Assembly (NCBI GenBank): GCA_041552055.1
Contig: JBFELO010000006.1
Span: 10,893 to 74,892 of the forward strand
Length of the DNA: 64,000 bases
Direction of reading: 5' to 3'
From: JBFELO01 sp041552055
GTDB taxonomy: Bacteria; Acidobacteriota; Thermoanaerobaculia; Thermoanaerobaculales; Sulfomarinibacteraceae
Positions 38,298-46,799 of this stretch are shown here, piece after piece. Position numbers and translations under genes: made by a program. Under the pieces are notes generated by a model that was not told where the DNA came from, searched no databases, and worked only from the letters and a program-made list of their open reading frames with translations. Numbering within the stretch: the stretch's first letter is position 1; each line of letters begins with the position of its first letter.

Positions 38298-38312
38298 GCA
38301 AGATCCGTGCCG
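38298..38312 (-). promoter_or_regulatory. sigma54-type promoter upstream of the Cys-rich gene
   Basis: On the minus strand CGGCACGGATCTTGC matches the -24/-12 consensus TGGCACG-N4-TTGC except for the first base. Transcription should begin near 38286, leaving about 100 bases before the GTG at 38184. An AT-rich stretch (38325-38360) lies just upstream and could bind activators or IHF. Confidence 0.65.
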
Positions 38313-38569
38313 ATTTCAGGGAATCAAGTTTATGTCATTTTTTTTCAATATATTGGAGTGTTTCTGGGGGACTCGACGCGACCTCGCAAGGCCGGTGTGC
38401 GACACTCGGTCTGAGACACTCGGATGGAGGCGTGGGTTGTCACTCTCAGCCAGTACAAGTGGGTTGAAATGTTGTGAATATTGAATTTACTGAGTCCTAC
38501 AGCTGCCGCGATCGGCAGCCGAAGCTGTCTCACGACAGCGTTCGAGACACCGAGACACTGAGACACTCG

Positions 38570-38990
38570 GGAAGGGCGTGAGGGCTTGGCCGGTGCCTGC
38601 GGCACCTGGGCTTGGGGGCCTGGGGGAGGAACGTCAGGAGAGGGGCGTCTCGGGTGTCGGATGGTGGACGCGAACTGTAGGCCGATGACAGCGCCTACTG
38701 CGGGCGTGCCGTCTTTGACAATGTTGGGAGCACGACCACCCAGTCGGGGTGGAACGTTGGGTCCCAACATTGTCTAAGGGGGCAACCGCGGGGAGCGCGC
38801 CGGGGAGAGGGGACGTAGAAGCGTCTCCAACCTGTCGGACCGAGAGGCTCCGGCCCACCCGCCCTCATGCCCCCACGCCCTCAAGCAAGCCCCCATGCCC
38901 TCAGGCCCTCAAGCCTTTCCCGGGCGGGTGGGGAATCCGGCTTCGACTTCGGCTACGCCGTGACGAGTCCAGCATCCAGGATCCAGGATC
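38570..38990. repeat. cluster of hairpin repeats before nosL
   Basis: 38575-38610 carries GGGCGTGAGGGCTTGGCC followed by a GGTGCC-TGC-GGCACC hairpin. 38643-38825 is a full long-hairpin element with arms 38706-38729 and 38762-38784 and flanks GGTGTCGGATGG and GCGCGCCGGGGAG. 38974-38990 is a short ATCCAGG 7-base array. No gene is seen in 38313-39015. Confidence 0.8.
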
Positions 38991-39015
38991 GGACGGGTGG
39001 GTGGCAGTTCCCGCC

Positions 39016-39044
39016 TTGACAACCGAAAGCGCGCTCACCATGAT
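39016..39044 (+). promoter_or_regulatory. promoter of the nosL operon (leaderless start)
   Basis: Perfect -35 TTGACA at 39016-39021, a 17-base spacer, and -10 CATGAT at 39039-39044. The ATG at 39052 then lies 7 bases downstream, at the expected transcription start, with no room for a Shine-Dalgarno. Confidence 0.55.
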
Positions 39045-39051
39045 TCGGTCC

Positions 39052-39522
39052 ATGTCGTGTACACCGATCCGGTTGTTGTTCGGCGCTTTCGTGCTGACCG
39101 CGGTGCTGGTCGGCCCCGCGACCGCGGCGGACCCGCGGCCGCCCGGACCGAAGGACCGCTGCCCGGTGTGCGGCATGTTCGTCGAGAAGTACCGCAACTG
39201 GACCGCGACAGTCATGTTCGAGGACGGATCTCAGGTCTTCTTCGACGGGCCCAAGGACCTGTTCAAGTTCCTGCTCGACCCGACCAGGTACGGCCGCGAG
39301 AAGTCGCCGATCGCAGACGTGTTCGTGACGGACTACTACACCACCAAGCTCCTGGACGCCAGGGAGACGCTGTTCGTGGTGGGCAGCGACGTCATGGGCC
39401 CGATGGGACCCGAGCTGGTGCCAATCACGACCCCGGAGCATGCGGAGGCGTTCCGCGCCGACCACGGGGGAGAGCAGGTCCTCACCTTCGACCAGGTCAC
39501 GGCGGACGCGATCCCGAAGTGA
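39052..39522 (+). CDS. nosL: NosL-family periplasmic copper-binding protein
   Basis: 156 residues from the ATG at 39052; an ATG at 39040 falls inside the predicted -10 element. A signal peptide ends LVGPATAA. The NosL signature follows: RCPVCGM (C37, C40, M42), FFDGPKDLFKF, and GSDVMGPMGPELVPI. NosL proteins bind Cu(I) and deliver it to nitrous oxide reductase, but relatives occur away from nosZ, as here. It leads a five-gene operon with an FtsX/ABC pair. Confidence 0.92.
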   Translation: MSCTPIRLLFGAFVLTAVLVGPATAADPRPPGPKDRCPVCGMFVEKYRNWTATVMFEDGSQVFFDGPKDLFKFLLDPTRYGREKSPIADVFVTDYYTTKLLDARETLFVVGSDVMGPMGPELVPITTPEHAEAFRADHGGEQVLTFDQVTADAIPK

Positions 39523-39524
39523 CC

Positions 39525-39836
39525 ATGCTCAAGCACAGGGTCTTCGCCGCGGTCACGCTGCTCGAGGTCGCCCTCCTGGTGGTACTGGTGCTCCACTGCA
39601 ACGCGCGCCGTCAGCGAGAGTCGGCGAGCGTGATCCCCGCCAACCGGCACCTCGCCCGGCAGCTCGAGCTCACGGACCTCGCGATCTGGACGGAGGCGCG
39701 CTACACCCGCCACCCCTCGCAGGCGGACCGGTTCGCACCATTCCAGGACCTGCCGTCCTCGCTCGAGCACTTCCCCGCGGGATCGGTCGTCCCGCCCCCC
39801 GAGCGCGCCCCCGAGCCGGGGCGGGGATCGCGGTAG
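39525..39836 (+). CDS. small membrane-anchored protein, unknown function
   Basis: 103 residues from the ATG at 39525, 2 bases after the nosL stop. One transmembrane helix (VTLLEVALLVVLVLHC) is followed by a soluble part with LTDLAIWTEARYTRHPSQADRFAPFQDLP and a proline-rich end. Coupling to nosL and to the permease gene (11 bases on) marks it as a real member of the transporter operon. No family recognised; it could be an adaptor. Confidence 0.75.
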   Translation: MLKHRVFAAVTLLEVALLVVLVLHCNARRQRESASVIPANRHLARQLELTDLAIWTEARYTRHPSQADRFAPFQDLPSSLEHFPAGSVVPPPERAPEPGRGSR

Positions 39837-39847
39837 GCTGGGGCGCC

Positions 39848-41005
39848 ATGCAACGGTTCAAGATCCTCGAGTACGCGCTGTCGTCGCTCGGACGCCGCAA
39901 GGGCAAACACCTTTCGATCATAGCCGTCTACGCCTTCACCATCAGCGTGCTGGCGTCGATCCTGCTCCTCAGCCACGCCCTGCGGGAGGAGGCGTCCGCG
40001 ATTCTGGCCGACGCTCCGCACGTCGTGGTCCAGCGGATCTCCGCCGGCCGCCACGACCTGATCTCCACCGACATCATCGATCCGGTGCGGCAGATCCCCG
40101 GCGTCGGGGAGGTCCGCCCGCGCTACTGGGGCTACTACTTCGACGGAATCACCGGCGCCAACTACACCGTGCTCGGCATCGATGACCGGCGCACGGTCGA
40201 GCTCGAGTTGCTGGAAGGCGCGCTGCCCGAGGCACCGGGTGAGTGTGCGGTCGGCGGCGGGGTGTCGGAGCTGCGAGAGGCCGGCATCGGCGACGAGCTG
40301 GTGCTGGTCGACAGCCGCGGTGTCGGGGTGATCTTCGAGGTGGTCGGCGCGTTTCGCTCGGAGTCGAACCTTCTGACCAACGATCTTGTAGTGATGTCGA
40401 ACGCCGACGTGATCGAGTTCTTCGACCTGCCGCAGAACCGGGCCACCGACCTCTCGGTCGAGGTTTTCAACCCCAAGGAGGTCCAGACCGTCGCGGCCAA
40501 GATCAAGGTGCTCTACCCCGATACCAGGCCGATCACCAGGAGCGAGATCATCAGGACCTACGACGCGGTGTTCCACTGGCGCAGCGGCATGGTGCTCATG
40601 GTCTTCTTCTCGGCGTTGATCGCCTTCTGCATCCTGGCGTGGGACAAGGCCACCGGCATAAGCGCCGAGGAGCGGCGGGAGATCGGGATCCTCAAGGCGA
40701 TCGGCTGGTCCACCTCGGACGTGCTCGAGCTCAAGTTCTGGGAGGGAGCGGCGATCTCGGTGACCTCTTTCCTGCTCGGTCTGATCGCCGCCTTCGTCCA
40801 CGTGTTCCTGCTCGACGCCCCGGCACTGGCCGCGGTGGTCAAGGGCTGGTCAGTGCTGTTCCCGCAGTTTCGGCTCACCCCCTCCCTCAACCTGTACCAG
40901 ATCTTCGTCATGGGCTTCCTCACGGTGGTGCCGTACGTCGCCAGCACGGTGATCCCGTCCTGGACGGCCGCCATCACCGACCCGGAGGAGGTGATGCGGG
41001 CATGA
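39848..41005 (+). CDS. FtsX/MacB-type ABC transporter permease
   Basis: 385 residues. One N-terminal helix (residues 23-43) is followed by a periplasmic MacB-PCD-like domain (about 45-230). Three C-terminal helices form the FtsX domain, with EERREIGILKAIGWSTSDVL as the coupling segment. The stop overlaps the start of the ATPase gene. MacB-like transporters work by mechanotransmission and often export or extract periplasmic or lipid-anchored molecules. Next to nosL it may release or load a copper protein. It is not a NosY-type permease. Confidence 0.9.
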   Translation: MQRFKILEYALSSLGRRKGKHLSIIAVYAFTISVLASILLLSHALREEASAILADAPHVVVQRISAGRHDLISTDIIDPVRQIPGVGEVRPRYWGYYFDGITGANYTVLGIDDRRTVELELLEGALPEAPGECAVGGGVSELREAGIGDELVLVDSRGVGVIFEVVGAFRSESNLLTNDLVVMSNADVIEFFDLPQNRATDLSVEVFNPKEVQTVAAKIKVLYPDTRPITRSEIIRTYDAVFHWRSGMVLMVFFSALIAFCILAWDKATGISAEERREIGILKAIGWSTSDVLELKFWEGAAISVTSFLLGLIAAFVHVFLLDAPALAAVVKGWSVLFPQFRLTPSLNLYQIFVMGFLTVVPYVASTVIPSWTAAITDPEEVMRA

Positions 41006-41700
41006 CCGCGACCGCGTCGACCCTGATCGCCACCGAGGGCGTCACCAAGGTGTACAACTCACGCCGGCCGGACGAGACGGTCGCGGTCGCCGGCGTGTCG
41101 ATGGAGGTCGGTCAGGGAGAGGTCGTCGTGCTGAAGGGGCCGAGCGGCTCGGGCAAGACCTCGCTGCTCAGCCTGGTCGGCTGCATGGCCCGGCCGACCT
41201 CCGGGCGGATCGTGGTCGACGGGCGCGACGTCGCCAAGCTCGCCGAGAGCGTGCTCACCGAGGTGCGCCGGCAGACGTTTGGATTCATCTTCCAGCAGTT
41301 CAACCTGATCCCCGGACTGAGCGTGATCGAGAACGTGTCCCTGCCGCTGGTCCCGGTGACGATCGGGCTTGCGGACATGAGGCACCGTGCCGAGGGCGTG
41401 CTCCGGCGACTGGAACTCGGCGCAAAGGCGCGGCGCAAGGTCCGCCAGCTGTCCGGGGGCGAGCAGCAGCGGGTGGCGATCGCGCGGGCCCTCATCAACG
41501 AGCCCGAGGTGGTGGTCGCCGACGAGCCCACGGCCCACCTCGACCGCGCCCTGTCCGAGGAGCTGCTCGTGATCCTCGCGGAGCTCAACCGGGAGGGGCG
41601 AACCGTGATCGTGGCGACCCACGACCCACTGGTCTACGAGCACCCGTTCGTGACCCGCGTGCTGGCGATGCGCGACGGCCGGATCGAGACGGCGAGCTGA
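41002..41700 (+). CDS. ABC transporter ATPase (LolD/MacB-type)
   Basis: 232 residues. Walker A GPSGSGKT at 46-53, Q-loop in IFQQFNL, signature LSGGEQQRVAIARAL, Walker B VVVADEPT and switch histidine in VATHDP are all intact. It overlaps the permease gene by 4 bases (ATGA) and powers it. Confidence 0.95.
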   Translation: MTATASTLIATEGVTKVYNSRRPDETVAVAGVSMEVGQGEVVVLKGPSGSGKTSLLSLVGCMARPTSGRIVVDGRDVAKLAESVLTEVRRQTFGFIFQQFNLIPGLSVIENVSLPLVPVTIGLADMRHRAEGVLRRLELGAKARRKVRQLSGGEQQRVAIARALINEPEVVVADEPTAHLDRALSEELLVILAELNREGRTVIVATHDPLVYEHPFVTRVLAMRDGRIETAS

Positions 41701-41702
41701 CG

Positions 41703-42710
41703 GTGATCCTGCATCCGGGCACCCTGTCGCTCATCCTCGGCAGTGCCATCGTGCTGGTCATGGTGACGTACGGCGGTTGGATCGGGCTGCAGATCCTGTT
41801 CCGGTGGGACTTCAGCAGCAGTTCCGAGGGTCAGCTCGACCTCGAGCGCAAGACCTCGCTGGTGTCGACGCTCGCCGCCTACGCGCTCGGCTTCCAGGCG
41901 GTGTCGACCCTGCTCTACCTGTACACCGTGGACGACATCCACAGCCTCTTCGTGGGCGCCATGTGCGCCACCGGCTCGCTCAACGCCGCGCCTGGTGGCT
42001 GGGCGGTGCTGGCCGTCAAGAGCGCGGCGCTCTTTCTGTCGCTGATCTGGATCGCGTTCAACCACTTCGACCAGAGGGCGGGGGACTACCCGATCGTGCG
42101 CTTCAAGTACGCGGCGCTGCTGGTTCTCGCCCCACTCGTCGCGGCGGACCTGGCGTTACTTGTCCGCTACTTCACCGGGCTCGAACCCGAGGTCATCACC
42201 TCGTGCTGCGGCGCCCTGTTCAGCGAGGGGGGAACCGGAGTGGCGAGCGAGGTCGCGAGCCTGCCCGTGGTGCCAATGCTGTGGCTGTTCTACGCCACGG
42301 TCGCCGCGTTCCTGGCGGCCGCGCTCGTATGCGTGGTGGGCCGGGCGCGGGGCTCGAGGTACGCGCTCGCGGGAATCTCGATGGCACTTCTCGCGGTGGT
42401 GCTGGCGTCAATCGTGTCGTTCCTGTCGCTGTACGTCTACGAGCTGCCGACCCACCACTGTCCGTTCGACATGCTCCAGCGGCAATACGGCTTTATCGGC
42501 TATCCGATCTACCTGACGCTGCTCGCGGCGGTGTACTTCGGCCTCCTGCCGGGGCTGTTCCAGCCGTTGCGGAGGATCCCGAGCCTGTCAGGGTTGATCG
42601 CGGCCGCCGAGCCGAGGTGGCTGACCTGGGCGCTGGTGTCGGTGCTCGCGTTCGTCGCCATCGCCTCGTGGCCGGTGCTGTTCGGGTCGCTTACGATGAT
42701 CGGTTACTGA
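41703..42710 (+). CDS. polytopic membrane protein of unknown function
   Basis: 335 residues, GTG start 2 bases after the ATPase stop. About eight or nine transmembrane helices. Two candidate metal-binding features lie in loops: SCCGALF (about residue 165) and PTHHCPFDML (about 250). I recognise no family. Genomic coupling to nosL and an ABC exporter suggests an inner-membrane partner in copper or thiol traffic. Confidence 0.75.
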   Translation: MILHPGTLSLILGSAIVLVMVTYGGWIGLQILFRWDFSSSSEGQLDLERKTSLVSTLAAYALGFQAVSTLLYLYTVDDIHSLFVGAMCATGSLNAAPGGWAVLAVKSAALFLSLIWIAFNHFDQRAGDYPIVRFKYAALLVLAPLVAADLALLVRYFTGLEPEVITSCCGALFSEGGTGVASEVASLPVVPMLWLFYATVAAFLAAALVCVVGRARGSRYALAGISMALLAVVLASIVSFLSLYVYELPTHHCPFDMLQRQYGFIGYPIYLTLLAAVYFGLLPGLFQPLRRIPSLSGLIAAAEPRWLTWALVSVLAFVAIASWPVLFGSLTMIGY

Positions 42711-42839
42711 GCGAGGATCGGTCGTTTCGTATTCGGCCGTGGACTCCTGGGGAGCAATGATCGTGCGGCGAGCCGCACTGAGGGGGTGAGGGGATGACCG
42801 CCCGCTGCGTGGGCTGGGGATGAGGGGATGAGGGCCCCC

Positions 42840-43020
42840 CAAGGGTCAGTTGGCCGATGCGCAGGGGAAGCCAACGACAGCGCCTTCTGCGGGGTGCCGT
42901 CTTTCACAATGTTGGGACCGCCGCCGCCCGGGGGGGGCGGTTCATCTGGGTCCCAACAGTGTGACAGGGGGCACCCGCGGGCAGCGCGCCGGGGAGAGGG
43001 GGCGTGGAAGCGTCTCCAGC
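42840..43020. repeat. long-hairpin repeat before the SCO1 gene
   Basis: Arms at 42893-42917 (GGTGCCGTCTTTCACAATG...) and 42951-42975, a loop of 33 bases, and flanks GACAGCGCCTTCTGCGG and GCGCGCCGGGGAGAGG. The rest of the 42711-43293 gap has CAGCGACCAGCGA and CGAGTCC 7-base repeats and no gene. Confidence 0.85.
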
Positions 43021-43293
43021 CTATCCGACCGAGAGGCCCCGGCCCACCCGCCGTCATGCCCGCACGCTCCGGTTGGGTGAGCGGTCCAGCGACCAGCGAA
43101 GGGCGGTCGGCGTCCGAGCCCCGAGTCCCGAGTCCCTTCTCCCGAACGAGCCGACAGCCCCCGAGCGCGAAGACAACGATCACAGGAGCTGCGGGGCCCG
43201 CCTGCGAACGACACAGGGTAAGATGTCATCGAACGTCGTGTCCGGCGCCGAGGGCGTGCTCGAAGGCCGGACAACGGAGGAGGCTGGTCGTAC

Positions 43294-43908
43294 ATGAGCA
43301 GATTCAGGCAGGTGGTGACAGTTTTATCTCTAAGTGCGGCGCTCACGACGATATTCGCCCCGTCTCCTGCGGCGGCCGACGACAAGCAGCGTTTCACCCG
43401 CGACGAGGTCACGGTCGTGCCGCCGGCCGTCACCCTGATCGACCAGAACGGCGACACGGTTGACTTCGAGGCGGCGCTGTCTTCGGACAGACCGGTGTTC
43501 GTGGACTTCATCTTCGCCACCTGCACCACCATCTGCCCGGTGCTCTCCGCCGGCTACTCGAGCATCCAACGCAAGCTCGGCGAAGACCGGGAGCGGGTCC
43601 ACCTGATCTCGATCACCATTGATCCCGAGCACGACGGTCCCGAGGAGCTGACCGGCTACCTCGAGCGGTACCGCGCGCAGTCCGGCTGGGATTTCCTGAC
43701 CGGGACCCGCCAGGACATCGATGCTGTGATGCGCGCTTTCGACGCCTTCGTGCCCGACAAGATGTCCCACAAACCGCTGATCTTCATCCGCTCGCCACAG
43801 GACGACAGCTGGGTGCGGCTGTACGGCTTCGCCCGCAGCTCCGACCTGATGGCCGAGCTGGAGCGGGCTGCAGGAGAAGCCGAGGCGGGAGAGGAGGTGG
43901 CGCGATGA
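43294..43908 (+). CDS. SCO1/SenC-family copper chaperone
   Basis: 204 residues. A signal peptide (LSLSAALTTIFAPSPAAA) is followed by a thioredoxin fold. The copper site is C77 and C81 in FATCTTICP plus H159 in MSHKPL. SCO proteins insert copper into CuA centres of oxidases or nitrous oxide reductase and also handle thiols. The stop overlaps the start of the cytochrome-binding-protein gene (ATGA), so the two form one unit. Confidence 0.93.
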   Translation: MSRFRQVVTVLSLSAALTTIFAPSPAAADDKQRFTRDEVTVVPPAVTLIDQNGDTVDFEAALSSDRPVFVDFIFATCTTICPVLSAGYSSIQRKLGEDRERVHLISITIDPEHDGPEELTGYLERYRAQSGWDFLTGTRQDIDAVMRAFDAFVPDKMSHKPLIFIRSPQDDSWVRLYGFARSSDLMAELERAAGEAEAGEEVAR

Positions 43909-45671
43909 CTCTGAGGAGTGGGCAGTCACCGCGGCCCGGAAATGATCCGCCGTTTCGAGCGCGCTGGCAGCCGCTGCGAGTGGGAGCAGTCGCTGGTCGC
44001 TGGTCGCTGGTCGCTGGGCTACTCTCAGGGGCGTTGTGCGCCGTGGTGGCGGCGCAAGAGGGGACCATCGGGGGCTACCCGCCCGACGAGGCGCTGGAGC
44101 TCGGCGAGCGCATGTACCGCGAGGGCCTGCTGCCATCCGGCGAGCCGATGCGCGCCTTCGTGTCCGAGGACATCGAGGTCGACGGCACCATGTTCAGCTG
44201 TGAGAGCTGCCACCTGCGCAGCGGCATGGGCTCGATCGAGGGCACGGTAATCACCTACCCGACCTGCGGCTCGTGGCTGTTCAAACCGCTGCAGGGCGCC
44301 GAGATGAAGCCGCTGTCCCAGGAGCGGGTGCCCGACCGCCTCGACCCGCCGCCGTTCCGGCCGTCCTACACCGCCTCCACCCTGTCGCGCGCGATCCGGC
44401 TCGGCAGGGATCCCAACGGCCGCACCCTGAACTACGTGATGCCGCGATACTCCCTGTCGAGCGCCGACACGGAGGTCCTGATTCACTACCCGAAGAACCT
44501 GTCGGCCGAGTTCTCCCCCGGGGTGGACGACACGACCCTGCGCTTCGCCACGGTGGTCAGCCACGACGTCGACCCCGAGGACCGAGAGGCGATGGTCGCG
44601 ACGCTGGAGGCCCACGTCCGCGACCACAACAGCCAGAGCCGGCACGAGGAGCGCCGCGCCAGGGGAGGGCCGTTCTACAAGGAGGAGAAGTACGCTCCCT
44701 ACCGGAGGTACGCTCTGTCGGTGTGGCAGCTCGACGGTGCACCGGAGACCTGGGGCGACCAGCTCGAGGCGCACTATCGGGAGGAGCCGGTGTTCGCCCT
44801 GCTCGGCGGCATCGCGACCGGCGAGTGGGCACCCATCCACGAGTTCTGCGAGCGCAACCGGATCCCGAACCTGTTTCCGCTGACCGAGTACCCGGTAATC
44901 TCCGACACAGACTGGTACACCCTGTATCTCGACAAGGGTCACTACAAGGAGGGCGAGACAGCCGCTCGGTACATTCGACGGTCGGACGCGATTCCGGTCG
45001 ATGCGCCGGTCGTCCAGGTATTCAGGGACGAGCCGTCGGCGCGGATGTGCGTGCGCGGATTCGCCGACGCTCGATCCAAAATGCGGCTGACCGCCGCTGG
45101 TGAAGTCGAGCTGGGTGCCGACGACGCGGCCGATGCGCAGTTGTGGCGTCGGCTGGCAGAGGAACATCCGGGCGCGGTGTTCGCGCTGTGGCTCGGCGAG
45201 GACATTCTCACCATGCTCGGTGAGCTGTCGTCGGCCGATCCCCCCCCGCCGGCGGTCTTCGTGTCGGCGAGCTTGGTCGGGGACGGGCTGGGCTCGCTCG
45301 CAAAAGAGGCACGTCCATTCACGTACATCACCCATTCAGCGTCGATCCCGGCCGACGAGGAGCGCACGCGCCTCGCCGTGAAGCGATGGCTGCAGGCGCG
45401 GAAAGTACCGGAAATCAATTTCGACCTACAGTCCAAGATGTACTTCCTTGGCTGGACTCTTGCCGGCATGGTCAAGATGATGCGCGACGACTTCTACCGC
45501 GACTACTTCTTCGACATCGCCGACATGATGCGGGACCAGTACTACTCGATCGCGGTCTACCCCCGCCTCAGCTTCGGCCCGGGCCAGCGCTACGCCTCCA
45601 AGGGCTGCTATGTCGTGCAGCTGACCGAGGACGGCACCTTGGAGAAGGTCAGCAACTGGGTGGTGCATTGA
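43905..45671 (+). CDS. cytochrome c fused to a periplasmic-binding-protein domain
   Basis: 588 residues. A long polar N-terminus leads to a hydrophobic signal (VAGLLSGALCAVVAA). A cytochrome c domain has its heme site CESCH at 99-103 and continues to about residue 210. The rest (about 230-585) looks like a type I periplasmic binding fold, with AEEHPGAVFALWLGEDILTML and FTYITHSASIPADEERTRLA. No membrane segment follows, so it is a soluble or exported redox-coupled ligand receptor. It is coupled to the SCO1 gene. Four TCGCTGG heptamers lie in its signal-peptide codons 29-38. Ligand unknown. Confidence 0.82.
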   Translation: MTLRSGQSPRPGNDPPFRARWQPLRVGAVAGRWSLVAGLLSGALCAVVAAQEGTIGGYPPDEALELGERMYREGLLPSGEPMRAFVSEDIEVDGTMFSCESCHLRSGMGSIEGTVITYPTCGSWLFKPLQGAEMKPLSQERVPDRLDPPPFRPSYTASTLSRAIRLGRDPNGRTLNYVMPRYSLSSADTEVLIHYPKNLSAEFSPGVDDTTLRFATVVSHDVDPEDREAMVATLEAHVRDHNSQSRHEERRARGGPFYKEEKYAPYRRYALSVWQLDGAPETWGDQLEAHYREEPVFALLGGIATGEWAPIHEFCERNRIPNLFPLTEYPVISDTDWYTLYLDKGHYKEGETAARYIRRSDAIPVDAPVVQVFRDEPSARMCVRGFADARSKMRLTAAGEVELGADDAADAQLWRRLAEEHPGAVFALWLGEDILTMLGELSSADPPPPAVFVSASLVGDGLGSLAKEARPFTYITHSASIPADEERTRLAVKRWLQARKVPEINFDLQSKMYFLGWTLAGMVKMMRDDFYRDYFFDIADMMRDQYYSIAVYPRLSFGPGQRYASKGCYVVQLTEDGTLEKVSNWVVH

Positions 45672-45675
45672 GGGC

Positions 45676-45805
45676 GTGAGGGCTTGGCCGCCCGGCACTC
45701 ATGCATGAGTGCCGGGCTGGGCTTGAGGGCTTGGGGGGTTCTCCGATACCTGATCCGGTGAAGCCCTCATGCCCGCAAGCCCGCACGCCCCCAGGCCCTG
45801 GTTGG
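45676..45805. repeat. perfect CCCGGCACTCA palindrome repeat
   Basis: 45691-45716 is a perfect 26-base palindrome with arms CCCGGCACTCATG, set in GGGCGTGAGGGCTTGGCCG on the left and CTGGGCTTGAGGGCTTGG on the right. It lies directly after the stop of the cytochrome fusion gene and could act as a bidirectional terminator between convergent genes. Confidence 0.8.
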
Positions 45806-45815
45806 TAGCGTGGGC

Positions 45816-46523
45816 CTAACTCGCCTGCCTCGTCAGCACGCTCCGCAGCCGTGACTGGTCCGAGTCGGAGAACGACACGAAGCGGGCGCCGATGCCTTCG
45901 ACGCGCTCGCGCCGGGGATCGGTGGTGCGCGCGACGCACGCCCGGCCGCGAATCGGCACCTCGTCGCCCGGCACCGCCATCGCGAAGCTCAGGGTCGCGC
46001 CGACAGGGAGCACCGCCGCGCGCGAGCAGTTCACGAGCATGCCCGACAGCGACACGTTCTCGGTCAGGCACGCCGCGGTCAGCGGGGAGCCGTGGAGCTC
46101 GGCGGTGACCTTGACCGGCGTCCGGAGCTCGAACCGGCGAGCCACGTCGAGCAGGGAGAGCACGGTGTCCTGCCACAGCTCCTGCGACTTGTCGATGGAC
46201 ACGACGTGGTTGACGCCGCGTCCGATGAGGCGGCGCGCCTCGGCCATCGACGCGGGCCCGGCGAACAGCACGATCGCGGCGTGGCGACTCAAGGATGAGG
46301 GCGACCGGTACTCCTCGACACAGGCACGAATTCGGGATCCGTCCTCCGGACAGCCGGCGAGGATCAGGTCGAGCTCGGTGCGGGTGATCACGGATGGTGT
46401 GTGGTCGCCCCAGGGGAGGCGGATGAAGTCGACGTCGAACGCACCGAGCAGCAGCACGAGCTGTCGCGCCAGCTCGTCGCCGAGCCCGAGGAGTGCAACG
46501 TGATGCCGGGTGGATTCCGTCAT
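45816..46523 (-). CDS. PilZ-domain protein with receiver-like N-terminal domain
   Basis: 235 residues. Residues about 8-120 look like a degenerate receiver: the usual phosphoacceptor position reads LDLILAGCP with no aspartate. Residues about 125-230 form a PilZ domain with RRFELR and ENVSLSGM, corresponding to RxxxR and (D/N)xSxxG, which bind cyclic di-GMP. It probably links c-di-GMP to surface or motility behaviour. It is convergent with the cytochrome fusion gene and stands alone. Confidence 0.8.
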   Translation of the reverse strand: MTESTRHHVALLGLGDELARQLVLLLGAFDVDFIRLPWGDHTPSVITRTELDLILAGCPEDGSRIRACVEEYRSPSSLSRHAAIVLFAGPASMAEARRLIGRGVNHVVSIDKSQELWQDTVLSLLDVARRFELRTPVKVTAELHGSPLTAACLTENVSLSGMLVNCSRAAVLPVGATLSFAMAVPGDEVPIRGRACVARTTDPRRERVEGIGARFVSFSDSDQSRLRSVLTRQAS

Positions 46524-46799
46524 AATTGATACCCGCTGTCAGATAGTACCCGCTTCAACGCGATCGAGACACCCCATCCGTCATGAACCTTGTAGCACCA
46601 ACCGGATCCGGGTCTGAAGAGATCCGGGTCACATTCTTCCCCTCGTTCCCGTTCCCGTTCCCGATCCCCGGTCGCCCCGAGGACATGTCGCTGGTCGCTG
46701 GACCGCCCACCCGCTCGCAGGCGCGTGGCCCACTGCGCGCCGGTATGTCTCGATGGGGATGACCGGAGCAGCATCATCGCGCCGTCGGGGCCTGCCGAT

